The position numbers were made by a program, and so were the translations under genes. From positions 1-64,000 of the forward strand of contig JARACJ010000005.1 in assembly GCA_028767165.1 (NCBI GenBank): a DNA stretch of 64,000 bases, read 5' to 3'. The stretch is from Proteobacteria bacterium DTSAM18. Lineage in GTDB: Bacteria; Myxococcota_A; UBA796; GCA-2862545. Positions 8,320 through 17,452 of the stretch are shown here, piece after piece; the first letter of the stretch is position 1; each line of letters opens with the position of its first letter. Below the pieces are notes generated by a model, which worked only from the letters and a program-made list of their open reading frames with translations, was not told where the DNA came from and ran no database searches.

Positions 8320-9285
8320 ATGTCCGTCAAGGCCTTCATGAAGCACCACTACCGCCACTTCAACAGCGCCACCGTGATCGACGCGGCGGAAGGCTGGCAG
8401 GCCCACCTCGACAAGGGCGGTCAGATGATGGTCACCCTGGCCGGTGCCATGTCCACCGCAGAGCTCGGCCTGTCCCTCGCCGAGCTCATCCGCGCCGGCA
8501 AGGTCCACGCCATCACCTGCACCGGCGCCAACCTCGAGGAAGACGTCTTCAACCTCGTGGCCCACGACCACTACGAGCGCGTCCCCCACTACCGCGACCT
8601 CACCCCCCAGCAGGAGTGGGATCTCGCCGAGCGCGGCATGAACCGCGTCACCGACACCTGCATCCCCGAGGGCGAGGCGTTCCGCGTCATCGAGCAGCAC
8701 CTCATCGACGCCTGGAAGGCCCTCGAGGCCAACGGCGAGCGCAAGTTCCCCCACGAGGTCTACTACGAGCTCCTCCTCAGCGGGAAGATGAAGGACTCCT
8801 ACCAGATCGACCCCAAGGACTCCTGGCTCATGGCCGCCGCCGAGAAGAACCTGCCCATCTTCGTGCCGGGCTGGGAGGACTCCACCAGCGGCAACTTCGT
8901 CGTGGCCGCCAAGCGCAACGGCCACATCAAGTCCCTGAGCATCATCCGCTCCGGCCTCGAGTACATGGACGTCCTGATCGACTGGTACACCGCCAACGCC
9001 GGCGAGCACGGCGTGGGCTTCTTCCAGATCGGTGGCGGCATCGCCGGCGACTTCCCCATCTGCGTCGTGCCGCTCATCCACCAGGACATCGGCTCCGACG
9101 TGCCCTACTGGGGCTACTTCTGCCAGATCTCCGACTCCACCACGTCCTTCGGCAGCTACTCCGGCGCCGTGCCCAACGAGAAGATCACCTGGGGCAAGCT
9201 CGACATCGACACCCCCAAGTTCATCATCGAGTCCGACGCCACCATCGTCGCGCCGCTCATCTTCGCGTACCTGCTCGACTGGTGA
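8320..9285 (+). CDS. Deoxyhypusine-synthase-like enzyme
   Basis: A 321-residue NAD-dependent aminobutyl-transferase-fold protein. It shows the family's ITCTGANLEEDVFN, SGLEYMDVLIDWY, FQIGGGIAGDF and YWGYFCQISDSTTSFGSYSGA blocks. The lysine that forms the enzyme-imine intermediate is kept as Lys293 in ITWGKLDID. Eukaryotes use this enzyme to modify eIF5A, which bacteria lack. Bacterial homologues are generally thought to act in polyamine synthesis, for example homospermidine from spermidine or putrescine, so that is the likelier role. It is divergent from SulP copy 2 over about 230 bp and convergent with the sirtuin gene. Confidence 0.85.
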   Translation: MSVKAFMKHHYRHFNSATVIDAAEGWQAHLDKGGQMMVTLAGAMSTAELGLSLAELIRAGKVHAITCTGANLEEDVFNLVAHDHYERVPHYRDLTPQQEWDLAERGMNRVTDTCIPEGEAFRVIEQHLIDAWKALEANGERKFPHEVYYELLLSGKMKDSYQIDPKDSWLMAAAEKNLPIFVPGWEDSTSGNFVVAAKRNGHIKSLSIIRSGLEYMDVLIDWYTANAGEHGVGFFQIGGGIAGDFPICVVPLIHQDIGSDVPYWGYFCQISDSTTSFGSYSGAVPNEKITWGKLDIDTPKFIIESDATIVAPLIFAYLLDW

Positions 9286-9317
9286 TCCCACGGGGGCCCA
9301 CGCCCCCGGTCCGAACC

Positions 9318-9348
9318 GGCCCCCGCTCCACGCCCGTGGACGGGGGCC
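9318..9348. terminator. Bidirectional hairpin between convergent genes
   Basis: GGCCCCCG (9318-9325) pairs with CGGGGGCC (9341-9348), with an inner TCCACG/CGTGGA stem (9327-9332 / 9335-9340). It sits between the deoxyhypusine-synthase-like gene and the convergent sirtuin gene. Confidence 0.65.
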
Positions 9349-9356
9349 GTCGTGGT

Positions 9357-10070
9357 TCAGGAGCCGAGCAGGCGGTCCACGAACGCGGGCACGGTCTCGG
9401 TGGCCGGTCCGTAGAAGGTCTCGTCGAAGGCGAACGCCACCTCCGACGGCTCGAGGTTGAGCTCGACGGTGTGGGCCCCCCCTCGACGGGCCAGCTCGAC
9501 GAAGCCCGCCGCCGGGTACACCTGGCCCGAGGTGCCGATGGCCACGAACAGGTCGGCGTCGAGGAGCGCGCCCTCGATGGCTTCCATGTACAGGGGCATC
9601 TCCCCGAACCACACGATGTGGGGGCGCAGGTCGCCCTTGCGGCCGCAGCTCTCGCAGACGGACTCGGGGCCGTGATCCCGCTGCCAGGGGATCACCTCGC
9701 CGCAGCTCGTGCAGCGGACCTTGAGCAGCTCGCCGTGCATGTGCAGCACGCCGTGGCTGCCGGCCCGCTCGTGTAGATCGTCGACGTTCTGGGTGACCAG
9801 CGTGAAGCGTCCCTGCCAGGTCGACTGCAGTCGGGCCAGGGCCTCGTGGGCGGGGTTCGGGACCACGTTGGCGGCCATCAGCTGGCGCCGGCGCTCGTTG
9901 TAGAAGCGGTGCACGATCTCGGGAGCGCGAATCCACGCCTGGGGCGTGGCGACGTCCTCGACGCGGTGCCCCTCCCAAAGCCCACCTGAGCCCCGGAAAG
10001 TCGCCAAACCGGACTCGGCAGAGATGCCAGAACCCGTCAGAACCACCATACTGCGACCCTGCCCTGCCAT
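9357..10070 (-). CDS. cobB: NAD-dependent protein deacylase, sirtuin CobB type
   Basis: A 237-residue class III sirtuin that removes acyl groups from lysine using NAD. It shows [15 protein letters not shown] for NAD binding, [12 protein letters not shown], catalytic His112 in HMHGE, and a four-Cys zinc site (Cys120, 123, 139, 142). Tyr57 and Arg60 in FYNERRRQL match the CobB/SIRT5 Tyr-x-x-Arg pair that recognises succinyl-lysine, so desuccinylation is expected as well as deacetylation. I favour the ATG at 10070, which follows GGGAGGA; frames to 10100 or 10124 lack such a site. Confidence 0.9.
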   Translation of the reverse strand: MAGQGRSMVVLTGSGISAESGLATFRGSGGLWEGHRVEDVATPQAWIRAPEIVHRFYNERRRQLMAANVVPNPAHEALARLQSTWQGRFTLVTQNVDDLHERAGSHGVLHMHGELLKVRCTSCGEVIPWQRDHGPESVCESCGRKGDLRPHIVWFGEMPLYMEAIEGALLDADLFVAIGTSGQVYPAAGFVELARRGGAHTVELNLEPSEVAFAFDETFYGPATETVPAFVDRLLGS

Positions 10071-10159
10071 GGGTCCTCCCGCGTCGATGCTGTCAGGCAT
10101 AGTCAGCCCACGTCGAGCGCGCACCCGCGAGGATCCGGCACGTCCAGAAAGGAGACCCG

Positions 10160-10933
10160 ATGAGCCTCGTGGAAGATTTCGAAGCCAAGCGCGCCGGAAC
10201 CATCGACAACGTCACCCTCATGCGCCGCCTGGCCAACCACAAGGGCTGGATCATCCCCGCCCGCATGGTCGAGGGTCGCCCCGCCCCGCTGCTCCAGAAG
10301 CGCGGTGAGCAGCTGTGGATGCTGGCCTTCGCCGACGAGGCCGCCTTCACCGAGTGGAAGGCCGGCCACGAGGAGAACTCGAAGACCGGCGACGAGGTGG
10401 TCAAGGTGGCCGGCACCGGCGTGGTGCAGATGATCCACCCCACCCTCGATGGCGTCACCTACGTCATCTCCGGCGGCCGCGCGCTCCACTACAACAAGGA
10501 GCAGCTCGTGCCCCTGCGCCGCCTGGGCCTCGGCGTGCTCACCGAGCAGGTCCTCGACGGCACCGCCCAGGTGGCCCGCGCCTGGGATCTGCTGGCCGAC
10601 TACGACGGCTTCGTCCTGGCCCGCGATCGCCGCGGCGAGCAGGACCAGCTCCTCCTCGTCCCCAACAACGAGGGCAAGAAGCTGGTGGCCATCTTCACCA
10701 ACCCCGACACCGTGCAGGCATGGCAGAAGGCCACCGAGGGCAAGATTCCCTTCGAGCCCACCTTCACCCGCCACAGCGGTCGCGGCCTGTTCGACCTGAT
10801 GAACCGCATCGACGTCGACGGCATGGTGTTCAACCCCGCCGGTCCCGTCCCGGCGCGCGCGGTCACCAAGGAGTTCGCCTCCAAGGTGCTCGAGCTGGCC
10901 ACCCAGAAGAAGGCAGACGGCGCCGACGCTTGA
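10160..10933 (+). CDS. SseB-like two-repeat protein
   Basis: A 257-residue soluble protein of unproven function. It appears to hold two copies of an SseB-N-like fold: residues about 15-75 (IIPARM...[27 protein letters not shown]) and about 135-195 ([42 protein letters not shown]). Each ends in a beta strand followed by an Asp/Glu-Ala-x-x-x-Trp helix. SseB-like domains are common, small and poorly characterised. It is divergent from cobB. The resemblance is by pattern only. Confidence 0.6.
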   Translation: MSLVEDFEAKRAGTIDNVTLMRRLANHKGWIIPARMVEGRPAPLLQKRGEQLWMLAFADEAAFTEWKAGHEENSKTGDEVVKVAGTGVVQMIHPTLDGVTYVISGGRALHYNKEQLVPLRRLGLGVLTEQVLDGTAQVARAWDLLADYDGFVLARDRRGEQDQLLLVPNNEGKKLVAIFTNPDTVQAWQKATEGKIPFEPTFTRHSGRGLFDLMNRIDVDGMVFNPAGPVPARAVTKEFASKVLELATQKKADGADA

Positions 10934-10987
10934 TCCGTCGGTGACCCTCGGGGATCATGGGCGCAGACCGCTGACGCGAGGTCGCCC

Positions 10988-12295
10988 ATGATCCCCACGC
11001 CCCCCACCTGGACCCCCGCCCCCGCCATGATGGCGCGCGCAGAGACGTGGGAAGGCCGTCTGCTCAGCGAGTGCGATCTGTCGGATCTGCACCGCCACCC
11101 CGTCTCCGCCGAGGTGCTCCACCTGCGCTCCGATGCCGGCGCGTGGATCACCGTGGATCTCGACGCCGACCAGCGGGTCACGTCCGTCCACGTCGACGGC
11201 CCCCACGACGCCCAGGCCCGCGACGCCGAGCTGCTGTACCGGCTCCCAGACGACGTCCGCACCGCCCTGCTGTCCATGCTCACCCCGGGCTGCATCCCCG
11301 GCCCGATCCTCGAGGCCATCACCGCCGACCTCGGCCTCGGTCACCGCCACCTCACCACCTGGTTCGATCTGCGTGGCGCCCAGACCTGGATCGTCGAGCA
11401 GGAGCTGGGCCGCCAGCGGTGGCTCCTGGTGCTCGAGCACACCCCCGAGGGCCGGCTCCTGTCCACGCACCTGGTCGAGGGCCCCTCGGCCGTGGCCACG
11501 CTCGCCCGCATCAGCCACCGCCTCAAGCGCTGGGCGTGGGCCCCCCTCGACGCCGGCCCCACCATGGGCACCTGGGGCGACATCGTCACCTGGGCGCAGG
11601 TCCACGGCCTCAAGCTGATCGACGCCGTCCTGTCCCCGGAGGCCGAGGGCACCGGCACGTGGCGCTGCCTGCTGCAGCCCATCGATCGCGCCCTGCCCCT
11701 CGCCCGCACCTTCCGCGTGCAGCGGATCCATCGTCTCGATGCCCACGAGCTCACCTCCACCCTGCTCGACACCATCGATCCGTTCACGCTGCAGCGCCTG
11801 GCCGACCGCGCCCGTCCTCCGTCCGAGGAGCCCGGCAGCCGGGCCGAGCTCCTCCACGCCATCCGTCGCCTGTCGTTCCGGGCCGCCGTCGGCGACCTCA
11901 CGGGCCTGGCGGACCCCACCCTGCAGGCCAGGGAGCGCCGCGCCCTCCGACAGCTGCGCACCCGCCTGCAGCAGCTCGGCCCCCGCGAGGACGACCTCCT
12001 CCAGCGCATCGAGCAGGCCCGGCAGCAGGGCATGCACATCCTCGCCCCCTGGCCCGGCGATCGCGAGACCGCCTACGGTCCCCAGCCCCCCACCGCAGGG
12101 CACGCCTCCACGACCACCGGAGAGCTCAGCGCCCACTGGATGGCCCGCGTGGGCGATCTGAGCCACGACCCCGAGCTGCAGGTGCGCCTTCAGGGCCTTC
12201 CCGCCCACCGCGTCGCCGCCCTGTGGCGCACCACCAGCGGCGAGCTCCAGGGGCCCCTCGTGTGGATGGACGACCACTGGGCGCTGCTGGGCTGA
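10988..12295 (+). CDS. Hypothetical protein, 435 residues
   Basis: I do not recognise this family. It is soluble, with no signal peptide or membrane segment. The first half alternates short beta-rich segments (WITVDLDADQRVTSVHVDGPHDA, WIVEQELGRQRWLLVLEHTPEG). The region around residues 300-345 is charged and helical (ERRALRQLRTRLQQLGPREDDLLQRIEQARQQG) and could be a coiled coil. It starts 54 bp after the SseB-like gene on the same strand, so the two may share a transcript. The ATG at 10988 has GAGG about ten bases upstream; two Met codons at residues 14-15 are alternatives. Confidence 0.7.
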   Translation: MIPTPPTWTPAPAMMARAETWEGRLLSECDLSDLHRHPVSAEVLHLRSDAGAWITVDLDADQRVTSVHVDGPHDAQARDAELLYRLPDDVRTALLSMLTPGCIPGPILEAITADLGLGHRHLTTWFDLRGAQTWIVEQELGRQRWLLVLEHTPEGRLLSTHLVEGPSAVATLARISHRLKRWAWAPLDAGPTMGTWGDIVTWAQVHGLKLIDAVLSPEAEGTGTWRCLLQPIDRALPLARTFRVQRIHRLDAHELTSTLLDTIDPFTLQRLADRARPPSEEPGSRAELLHAIRRLSFRAAVGDLTGLADPTLQARERRALRQLRTRLQQLGPREDDLLQRIEQARQQGMHILAPWPGDRETAYGPQPPTAGHASTTTGELSAHWMARVGDLSHDPELQVRLQGLPAHRVAALWRTTSGELQGPLVWMDDHWALLG

Positions 12296-12309
12296 GCCCC
12301 CGGCGGCGG

Positions 12310-13515
12310 TCAGGCCCGGTGGGCCACCACCATCAGGTTGCGAGGCGTCAGCGAGCGCTCACAGAAAGTGCCCATCCGCACCTGCCAGCCCTGCTCCTGC
12401 AGCCACGCGGCCCGGTCCTGCACGAGGAACCGCTCCAGCGGACGCCGGAACCAGCCCCGCACGACGCCGAGCGCCCGCATCTGCCGGTCGAGGGTGGTGG
12501 CACGGCGAAGGAGCTCGTCGGGATCCCAGTCATCCGGGACCGGCCAGTCGTGGCGCGCGCGGATCCGCTCGATGAACTCCCCCATGGGCAGATCGGACCA
12601 GGGACGCGGCACCGACGCGAACCCGTGGTAGGCGTCGACCCCGGTGGCCTCCCGGGCCAGCAGGTCCGCGGCTACCCGATGGATCCGCTGGATGCGCCGA
12701 CGCTCCACCCGGCGTCCCGGTGAGGGGCCGACGTCGAGCACGCTGAGGCGAAGGGCCATGTCGTCGAGCTGCAGCCCGGTGGCCCGCCCGGCCTCGGACA
12801 TCGCCTGCCAGGGTGCCGAGGAGAAACGACGGTGGGAGCAGCACGGGGAGAACGCCAGCACCCGCGCTCCCGACCGGTGGCCCACCTCGGCCAGCCGGTC
12901 GCTCAGGCGGCCACAGGCATGCAGGCCCAGGATGGCCCCCGCCTCGGGAACCATGTGGTGGACGTCGTCCTCGAGGACGTCGACGCAGCGGTGCTCCACG
13001 GGGATGGCCGGTACCTCCACGCCCCGCCCCACGTAGGGGCGGCACAGCGCCGGATCCTTCTCCAGCAACAGGCCCGGACGCTCGTGGGTCCACGCGGCGA
13101 GGCGTCCGAGGTGGCCCACGCCGCTGCACCACTCCACGACCGGTCCGTCGCCGTGGGCGAGCACGCCGTCGACGGTGGCGAGGAAGGCCTGCACCTGTCC
13201 GAGCTTCCGCCCCTTCACGCCCCGATGCCAGAAGGGCGACAGGCCGTCTACCGGGTGGCGCTCGAGCACCGGCACGCGGGACATGGCCTCGGCCGCCGCC
13301 CGCACCGGGGCGAGCACGGGATGCAGTGGCAGCGCGCCCTCGTCGAGCGCCTGCAGCTGGTCGTCGTCGAGACCGCGCAGCCACGCTGCCGCCTCCGGCT
13401 CCAGGGCCTCCCAGTCGAGCCGGTGGTGCACGAAGGGTGCCTGCTGCCACCACATCCTGTGGTTCCACAGCACCCGACCGACCTGCCCGACCTCGCTGAC
13501 GTGATCGACGTCCAT
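12310..13515 (-). CDS. SAM-dependent methyltransferase, Methyltransf_32-like
   Basis: A 401-residue predicted methyltransferase. Motif I is VVEWCSGVGHLGRLAAW (about residues 126-142). Motif LGLHACGRLSDRLAE and the SPCCSH block follow, the trio typical of the Methyltransf_32 group (GSTCD-like/TRM13-related proteins). The substrate is unknown; an RNA target would fit relatives. The ATG at 13515 follows GGAGGAAGG directly; the longer frame to 13734 would run into the upstream intergenic DNA. It is convergent with, and nearly touches, the hypothetical gene ending at 12295. Confidence 0.78.
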   Translation of the reverse strand: MDVDHVSEVGQVGRVLWNHRMWWQQAPFVHHRLDWEALEPEAAAWLRGLDDDQLQALDEGALPLHPVLAPVRAAAEAMSRVPVLERHPVDGLSPFWHRGVKGRKLGQVQAFLATVDGVLAHGDGPVVEWCSGVGHLGRLAAWTHERPGLLLEKDPALCRPYVGRGVEVPAIPVEHRCVDVLEDDVHHMVPEAGAILGLHACGRLSDRLAEVGHRSGARVLAFSPCCSHRRFSSAPWQAMSEAGRATGLQLDDMALRLSVLDVGPSPGRRVERRRIQRIHRVAADLLAREATGVDAYHGFASVPRPWSDLPMGEFIERIRARHDWPVPDDWDPDELLRRATTLDRQMRALGVVRGWFRRPLERFLVQDRAAWLQEQGWQVRMGTFCERSLTPRNLMVVAHRA

Positions 13516-13720
13516 CCTTCCTCCGCCGCCGCCTGTAACCCGAGGACGCACCCGTTCCCCACCCCGTCGCGCCCCCCCGAGACACGAGGAAGTACCCTCA
13601 CAACGCCCCGACACCTTTCGACAACGAAAACACCGCTCGCCGGGCGCTTCATCGGCATACCGCACCCAAGACCACATGAAGCGCCTTACAACCTGGACTT
13701 CGGGCCGCACACTCGGTCCC

Positions 13721-14713
13721 ATGAAGACCCTCACCTACATCGCTGGTATCGCCTCCGTCCTGTCGTTCACCCTGTCCCTGGCCGGCTGTGATCAGTCGGT
13801 GGCGGTTCCCCTCGCCACCAAGGTCGCGGACGCCGCCATCGAGGAAGCCCCCGAACAGGCCCCCGAGATCGAGGTCGCACGGATCGAGGAGGTCGAGGAC
13901 ACGGCCTTCGACCCCGCGAGCGCCCCTCACCACTTCGCCACCACCGGCTTCCGCCGCGGCCGCACCTACCGCACGGTGTACGTCGACCTGGAGCCCTACA
14001 CCGGCGAGCCCTCCGGCGAGTGGGTCACCTACGACTTCGACGAGGTCACCCGCGACATCGCCTACCGGGACCTGCCCGCCGAGTCCGAGATCTCCGCCGC
14101 CGTGCGGCTGCTGCTCGGCGAGGTCGGCGCCGGCCGCCTGCTGGGCTCCCGCTGGTCCACGCTGGAGGCCGTCGGCATCCTGTACACGGTCCACAACCGC
14201 ATGACGACGACCATCGGCGACGTCGAGGTGCCCGTGGCCCCCACCTGGCCCGGCTGCGGCGAGGGCTACACCTGGGGCTCCTGCGTCAACAAGGAGCAGT
14301 ACCTGGGTACCGGCACCAGCCGCGCCCTGCGTCCCACCAAGGTGACCGAGGCCGCCACCCTGACCGCCGCCACCGACAAGGCCGTGGCCGCCTGGTGGAT
14401 GCAGAAGAACGGCCTCGTGAAGGACTTCACCGGCGGGGCCACCAACTTCGTGCACCGCTGCGGCGGCAAGGCCTACGGCAAGACCACCTACAACTGCGAC
14501 GGCGTGGGCCGCGACTACCCCGGCGCCAACGGCGTCACCGGCCCCGTGCTGTTCAAGCGCATCAACGGCTACCACCGCAAGGGCTACTTCACCCACACCC
14601 CCGTCAAGGCCATCGACTACACCAGCGCCAAGGGTGCCACGCCCGCGCCGGGCGAGTGGATGGACTACCTGGCAAAGCCCCACTTCCTGGTGCCCGCCGG
14701 TGACCAGGGCTGA
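13721..14713 (+). CDS. Lipoprotein with weak cell-wall-hydrolase-like features
   Basis: A 330-residue predicted lipoprotein with a signal sequence ending in the lipobox LAGC (Cys at about residue 23). An acidic linker rich in Glu/Ala follows. The mature part includes AAVRLLLGEVGAGRLLGSRW...AVGILYTVHNRM, which recalls the Glu-containing core of SleB-type hydrolases. The paired cysteines in PGCGEGYTWGSC and HRCGGKAYGKTTYNC could form disulfides. The enzymatic assignment is tentative. I prefer the ATG at 13721 over one at 13676 because it begins a standard signal peptide. Confidence 0.65.
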   Translation: MKTLTYIAGIASVLSFTLSLAGCDQSVAVPLATKVADAAIEEAPEQAPEIEVARIEEVEDTAFDPASAPHHFATTGFRRGRTYRTVYVDLEPYTGEPSGEWVTYDFDEVTRDIAYRDLPAESEISAAVRLLLGEVGAGRLLGSRWSTLEAVGILYTVHNRMTTTIGDVEVPVAPTWPGCGEGYTWGSCVNKEQYLGTGTSRALRPTKVTEAATLTAATDKAVAAWWMQKNGLVKDFTGGATNFVHRCGGKAYGKTTYNCDGVGRDYPGANGVTGPVLFKRINGYHRKGYFTHTPVKAIDYTSAKGATPAPGEWMDYLAKPHFLVPAGDQG

Positions 14714-14733
14714 ACAGACCCATCGGGTGTTCG

Positions 14734-14763
14734 AGGGATGCCGCACCGCGCGGCGTCCCTTTC
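14734..14763 (+). terminator. Rho-independent terminator-like hairpin
   Basis: AGGGATGCCGC / GCGGCGTCCCT, an 11-bp stem with one G-U pair and a 5-base loop, followed by TTT. It lies just past the lipoprotein stop and before the convergent receiver gene. Confidence 0.7.
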
Positions 14764-14768
14764 GTGCG

Positions 14769-15146
14769 TCAGACGCCCACGCCCCGCATGACCGAGTTGA
14801 TGGTGTCCGCCAGATCGGCCTTGGCCACCGGCTTGGTGACGAAGGCGTCGGCTCCCGCCTGGAAGGCCATCCGCTCCATCTCCTCGAGGGCGTGGGCGGT
14901 CACGACGATGACCGGCAGGCAGATGCCCTCGTCACGCATGCGCCGCGTGGCCTGCAGGCCGTTGAGCACCGGCATCTGGATGTCCATCAGCACCAGATCG
15001 AAGCCGCCGGAGCGGGCAGCCGCCAGGGCGGAGGCGCCGTCCGCGGCGATCTCCACCTGGATGCCCATGCTCTCCAGCAGCATCTTCAGGATCTTCTGGT
15101 TGATGACGTTGTCTTCTGCCACCAACACCCGGCGCACCTGGTTCAC
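14769..15146 (-). CDS. Single-domain response regulator receiver
   Basis: A 125-residue stand-alone REC domain with no output domain. Acidic pocket Glu11-Asp12, phospho-acceptor Asp55 in LMDIQMP, Thr83 in VVTAH and Lys105 in VTKP are all present, so it should be phosphorylatable. The sequence is most like receiver domains of hybrid histidine kinases (AEDNVINQKIL). I take the GTG at 15146, which follows GGGGGAG at ideal spacing; the longer frame to 15203 has no site. No kinase gene is nearby, so it probably works in a phosphorelay encoded elsewhere. Confidence 0.9.
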   Translation of the reverse strand: MNQVRRVLVAEDNVINQKILKMLLESMGIQVEIAADGASALAAARSGGFDLVLMDIQMPVLNGLQATRRMRDEGICLPVIVVTAHALEEMERMAFQAGADAFVTKPVAKADLADTINSVMRGVGV

Positions 15147-15273
15147 CTGCCACTCCCCCGTTCCACCCCACGCTCCAAACGGCGCGAAGGGACACCGATT
15201 CAACCGCAGGGGGTAGGGGTTGTTCCGTAGGATCGCCGTTCACAGGCCCGGCGGCCCGGGCTACAAGGGCGCC

Positions 15274-15981
15274 ATGCACTGGACCCGTCCCCTCACCTCC
15301 GCGCTGTGGCTGTCCCTGGTGGCGCTCTGGTGGCTCCGGCCATCGCTGCCCGTGCGTCCCGAGCCCACGCCCCCGCCGGCGGAGCGGCCCCAGGTCACCT
15401 CCGAGCAGCTCGGCCAGGTGGCCTCGATGCTCACCGCGAAGCCCGCCCCCTCCCCGAGCGCCCTCGGCATGCGCATCGCCGCCGCCGCCCGTCACCACGT
15501 GGAGCACAGCACCCGGGGCTTCCGGCAGGACTGCAGCGGCTTCGTGGAGGCGATCCTCACCCGCGCCGGCATCCGCGCCCACGGCAGCGTGCTGGACTTC
15601 CACCAGAAGGCCACCGCCTACGGGGCCGTGCACCACCGCCCCGAGCCCCTCCCGGGCGATCTGGTGTTCTTCCACAACACCTACGACCGCAACCGCAACG
15701 GGCGGCAGGACGACCTGTACACGCACATCGGCGTGGTCGTGGACCTCGAGCCCGACGGCACCATCGTCCTCGCCCACCACGGCTCCCGTCGCAGCCTGGT
15801 GCGGATGAACCTGCAGCCCGACAAGGTCCACCTGCACAAGGACGAGACCGGCAAGGTGGTCAACAGCCACCTCAAGCGCACCTACCTCGCGCCGTTCAAC
15901 TGGCCCCTGCGGCTCACCAGCGAGAGCTGGGCCGGGTTCGCCACGGTGGGAGAGGCCCAGAGCTGGTCGTACAAGGACTGA
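15274..15981 (+). CDS. NlpC/P60-like cell-wall peptidase
   Basis: A 235-residue protein with an N-terminal hydrophobic anchor or signal (residues 8-23), a Pro-rich linker (PTPPPAERP), and an NlpC/P60-type cysteine peptidase domain. Catalytic Cys87 sits in FRQDCSGFVEA, His151 in YTHIGVVVD, with LPGDLVFFHN between, and a third His in LAHHGS. Such enzymes cut peptide stems of peptidoglycan in the periplasm. An insert, YDRNRNGRQDDLY, precedes the catalytic His. The stop lies three bases from the stop of the convergent arylsulfotransferase-type gene. Confidence 0.8.
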   Translation: MHWTRPLTSALWLSLVALWWLRPSLPVRPEPTPPPAERPQVTSEQLGQVASMLTAKPAPSPSALGMRIAAAARHHVEHSTRGFRQDCSGFVEAILTRAGIRAHGSVLDFHQKATAYGAVHHRPEPLPGDLVFFHNTYDRNRNGRQDDLYTHIGVVVDLEPDGTIVLAHHGSRRSLVRMNLQPDKVHLHKDETGKVVNSHLKRTYLAPFNWPLRLTSESWAGFATVGEAQSWSYKD

Positions 15982-15984
15982 GGC

Positions 15985-17298
15985 TCACTCGGACCGGGGA
16001 TCCCACCCGCGCAGATCCTCCTCGGTGAGCCGATCCAGGTCGAACAACGAGGCCACGAACTCCTCGTTCTCCCCTGCCCTGTGGGGGCTGCGGAACTCCC
16101 ACACGATGTTCCGCTCCCGATCCACCTCGATGGCGCGGCCGCCCTCGCTCTCGACGATGAGCACGTTGTCGTTGGGGAGCACCTGGGCCGAACCGAGCGT
16201 GGCCGACCACATGGGGGCCTTCTTGCTTCCGGTGTAGTCCCAGACGACCTCCCAGGTGGCCGGGTCGAACTCGAGCACCGCGCTGCTGTGCCCCTTGGGC
16301 CCGGAATTGTCGAAGATCATCAGGCGCTGGTCCTTGGTGATCTGCGCGTCGTGCTGCCCCTTGAAGTCGCCCTTGAGGGCCCACACCACCGTCTCCGTGT
16401 CGGGATCGATGAGGAGCAGGGCGCTGATCTGGCGCACCGACAGCAGGATCCGACCCGGCTGGAAGGCCGGATCGATGTGTGACAGGGATCCATCGATCAC
16501 ACGCACACTGTTGGTGTGCAGGATGTCGCCCTTGCGCTTGCCGCTGAACAGCGAGCGGAACCGGTTGCGGTACTCGGAGCGCCCGATGGCCGACAGGATG
16601 TCGATGCGTCGGACCACCTCGCCTTCCGGATCGAGCCACGTGACGAAGTCCACCAGCACGGGCTCGTCGTGGCCGACGTCCTCGCGACGCTGCCCCTCCC
16701 GGGTGAGCGTGAGCACGCCTCCATCGGGCAACACCACCAGGTCGTGGTGGGCCTTGTTGAGCCGGGCCCACTGCAGCTCCCCGGTGCGGTCGAGCTTGAG
16801 CAGGCCACGCCCCTCGTGGATGGCATACAGGCTGCCTTCGTCGCCCAGCGCCACCCGGCGCCAGTGGTTGGTACCCGGGATGCCGGGGCGGATCCGGTCG
16901 CGGGGAAAGCTGCTCTCGTAGGAACGCGACCAGCTGTGCAGGACCGTGCCGTCCATGTCGATCAGGTGGGCCTCCGCGGTGTGTCCGGAGACGTACAGGT
17001 TGAGGCCCTCGAACGCCTTGTCTGCATCGTGCCGCACGACCCCACCACCCGTGGCGCCCTCCCGGGTGCCGTCGGCGTAGCCGATGGCCTCGAGCTGTGC
17101 CATCACGTCGCCTTCCACGGGTGGAAGCTCGCGGGCCTTGTACCACTTGCCGAGCTCGGGCTTGTGCGCCCTCTCGGGGGCGGCCGGGGCCTCGGGCCCC
17201 TTGCGTGCGGGGACCGTTGTGGGCTGCGGATCCGGACTTCCAGAAACCAACCCGCAACCAGAAAGACCCAATGCCCCCACAACACACATCCACTTCAC
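15985..17298 (-). CDS. Arylsulfotransferase (ASST)-family lipoprotein
   Basis: A 437-residue lipoprotein with lipobox LSGC at about residues 13-16. The rest is a beta-propeller of repeated blades (GTVLHSWSRSYESSF, HHDLVVLPDGGVLTL, DILHTNSVRVIDGSL, QHDAQITKDQRLMIFDNSG, GSAQVLPNDNVLIVESEGGRAIEVD). Together they match the ASST group (PF05935/PF14269), which transfers sulfuryl groups between phenolic compounds; many relatives are uncharacterised. The GTG at 17298, with GGGGTGC upstream, gives a normal lipoprotein signal; ATG at 17289 is an alternative. It is divergent from the lectin-like lipoprotein gene over 154 bp. Confidence 0.78.
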   Translation of the reverse strand: MKWMCVVGALGLSGCGLVSGSPDPQPTTVPARKGPEAPAAPERAHKPELGKWYKARELPPVEGDVMAQLEAIGYADGTREGATGGGVVRHDADKAFEGLNLYVSGHTAEAHLIDMDGTVLHSWSRSYESSFPRDRIRPGIPGTNHWRRVALGDEGSLYAIHEGRGLLKLDRTGELQWARLNKAHHDLVVLPDGGVLTLTREGQRREDVGHDEPVLVDFVTWLDPEGEVVRRIDILSAIGRSEYRNRFRSLFSGKRKGDILHTNSVRVIDGSLSHIDPAFQPGRILLSVRQISALLLIDPDTETVVWALKGDFKGQHDAQITKDQRLMIFDNSGPKGHSSAVLEFDPATWEVVWDYTGSKKAPMWSATLGSAQVLPNDNVLIVESEGGRAIEVDRERNIVWEFRSPHRAGENEEFVASLFDLDRLTEEDLRGWDPRSE

Positions 17299-17452
17299 AA
17301 TCGCACCCCATTGGCATAGCGCCGCTTTCAATAGCGCTCCAGCGGGACCGGTGTCCACGCTCTTGTCTTCCGCACCCACTTCGCCGAAACTCCTCCAGCG
17401 AGTCGGTGAAGCCTGAGGTACAGTTGCGTCCCGACGTGTTGGAGTCCCAGGA

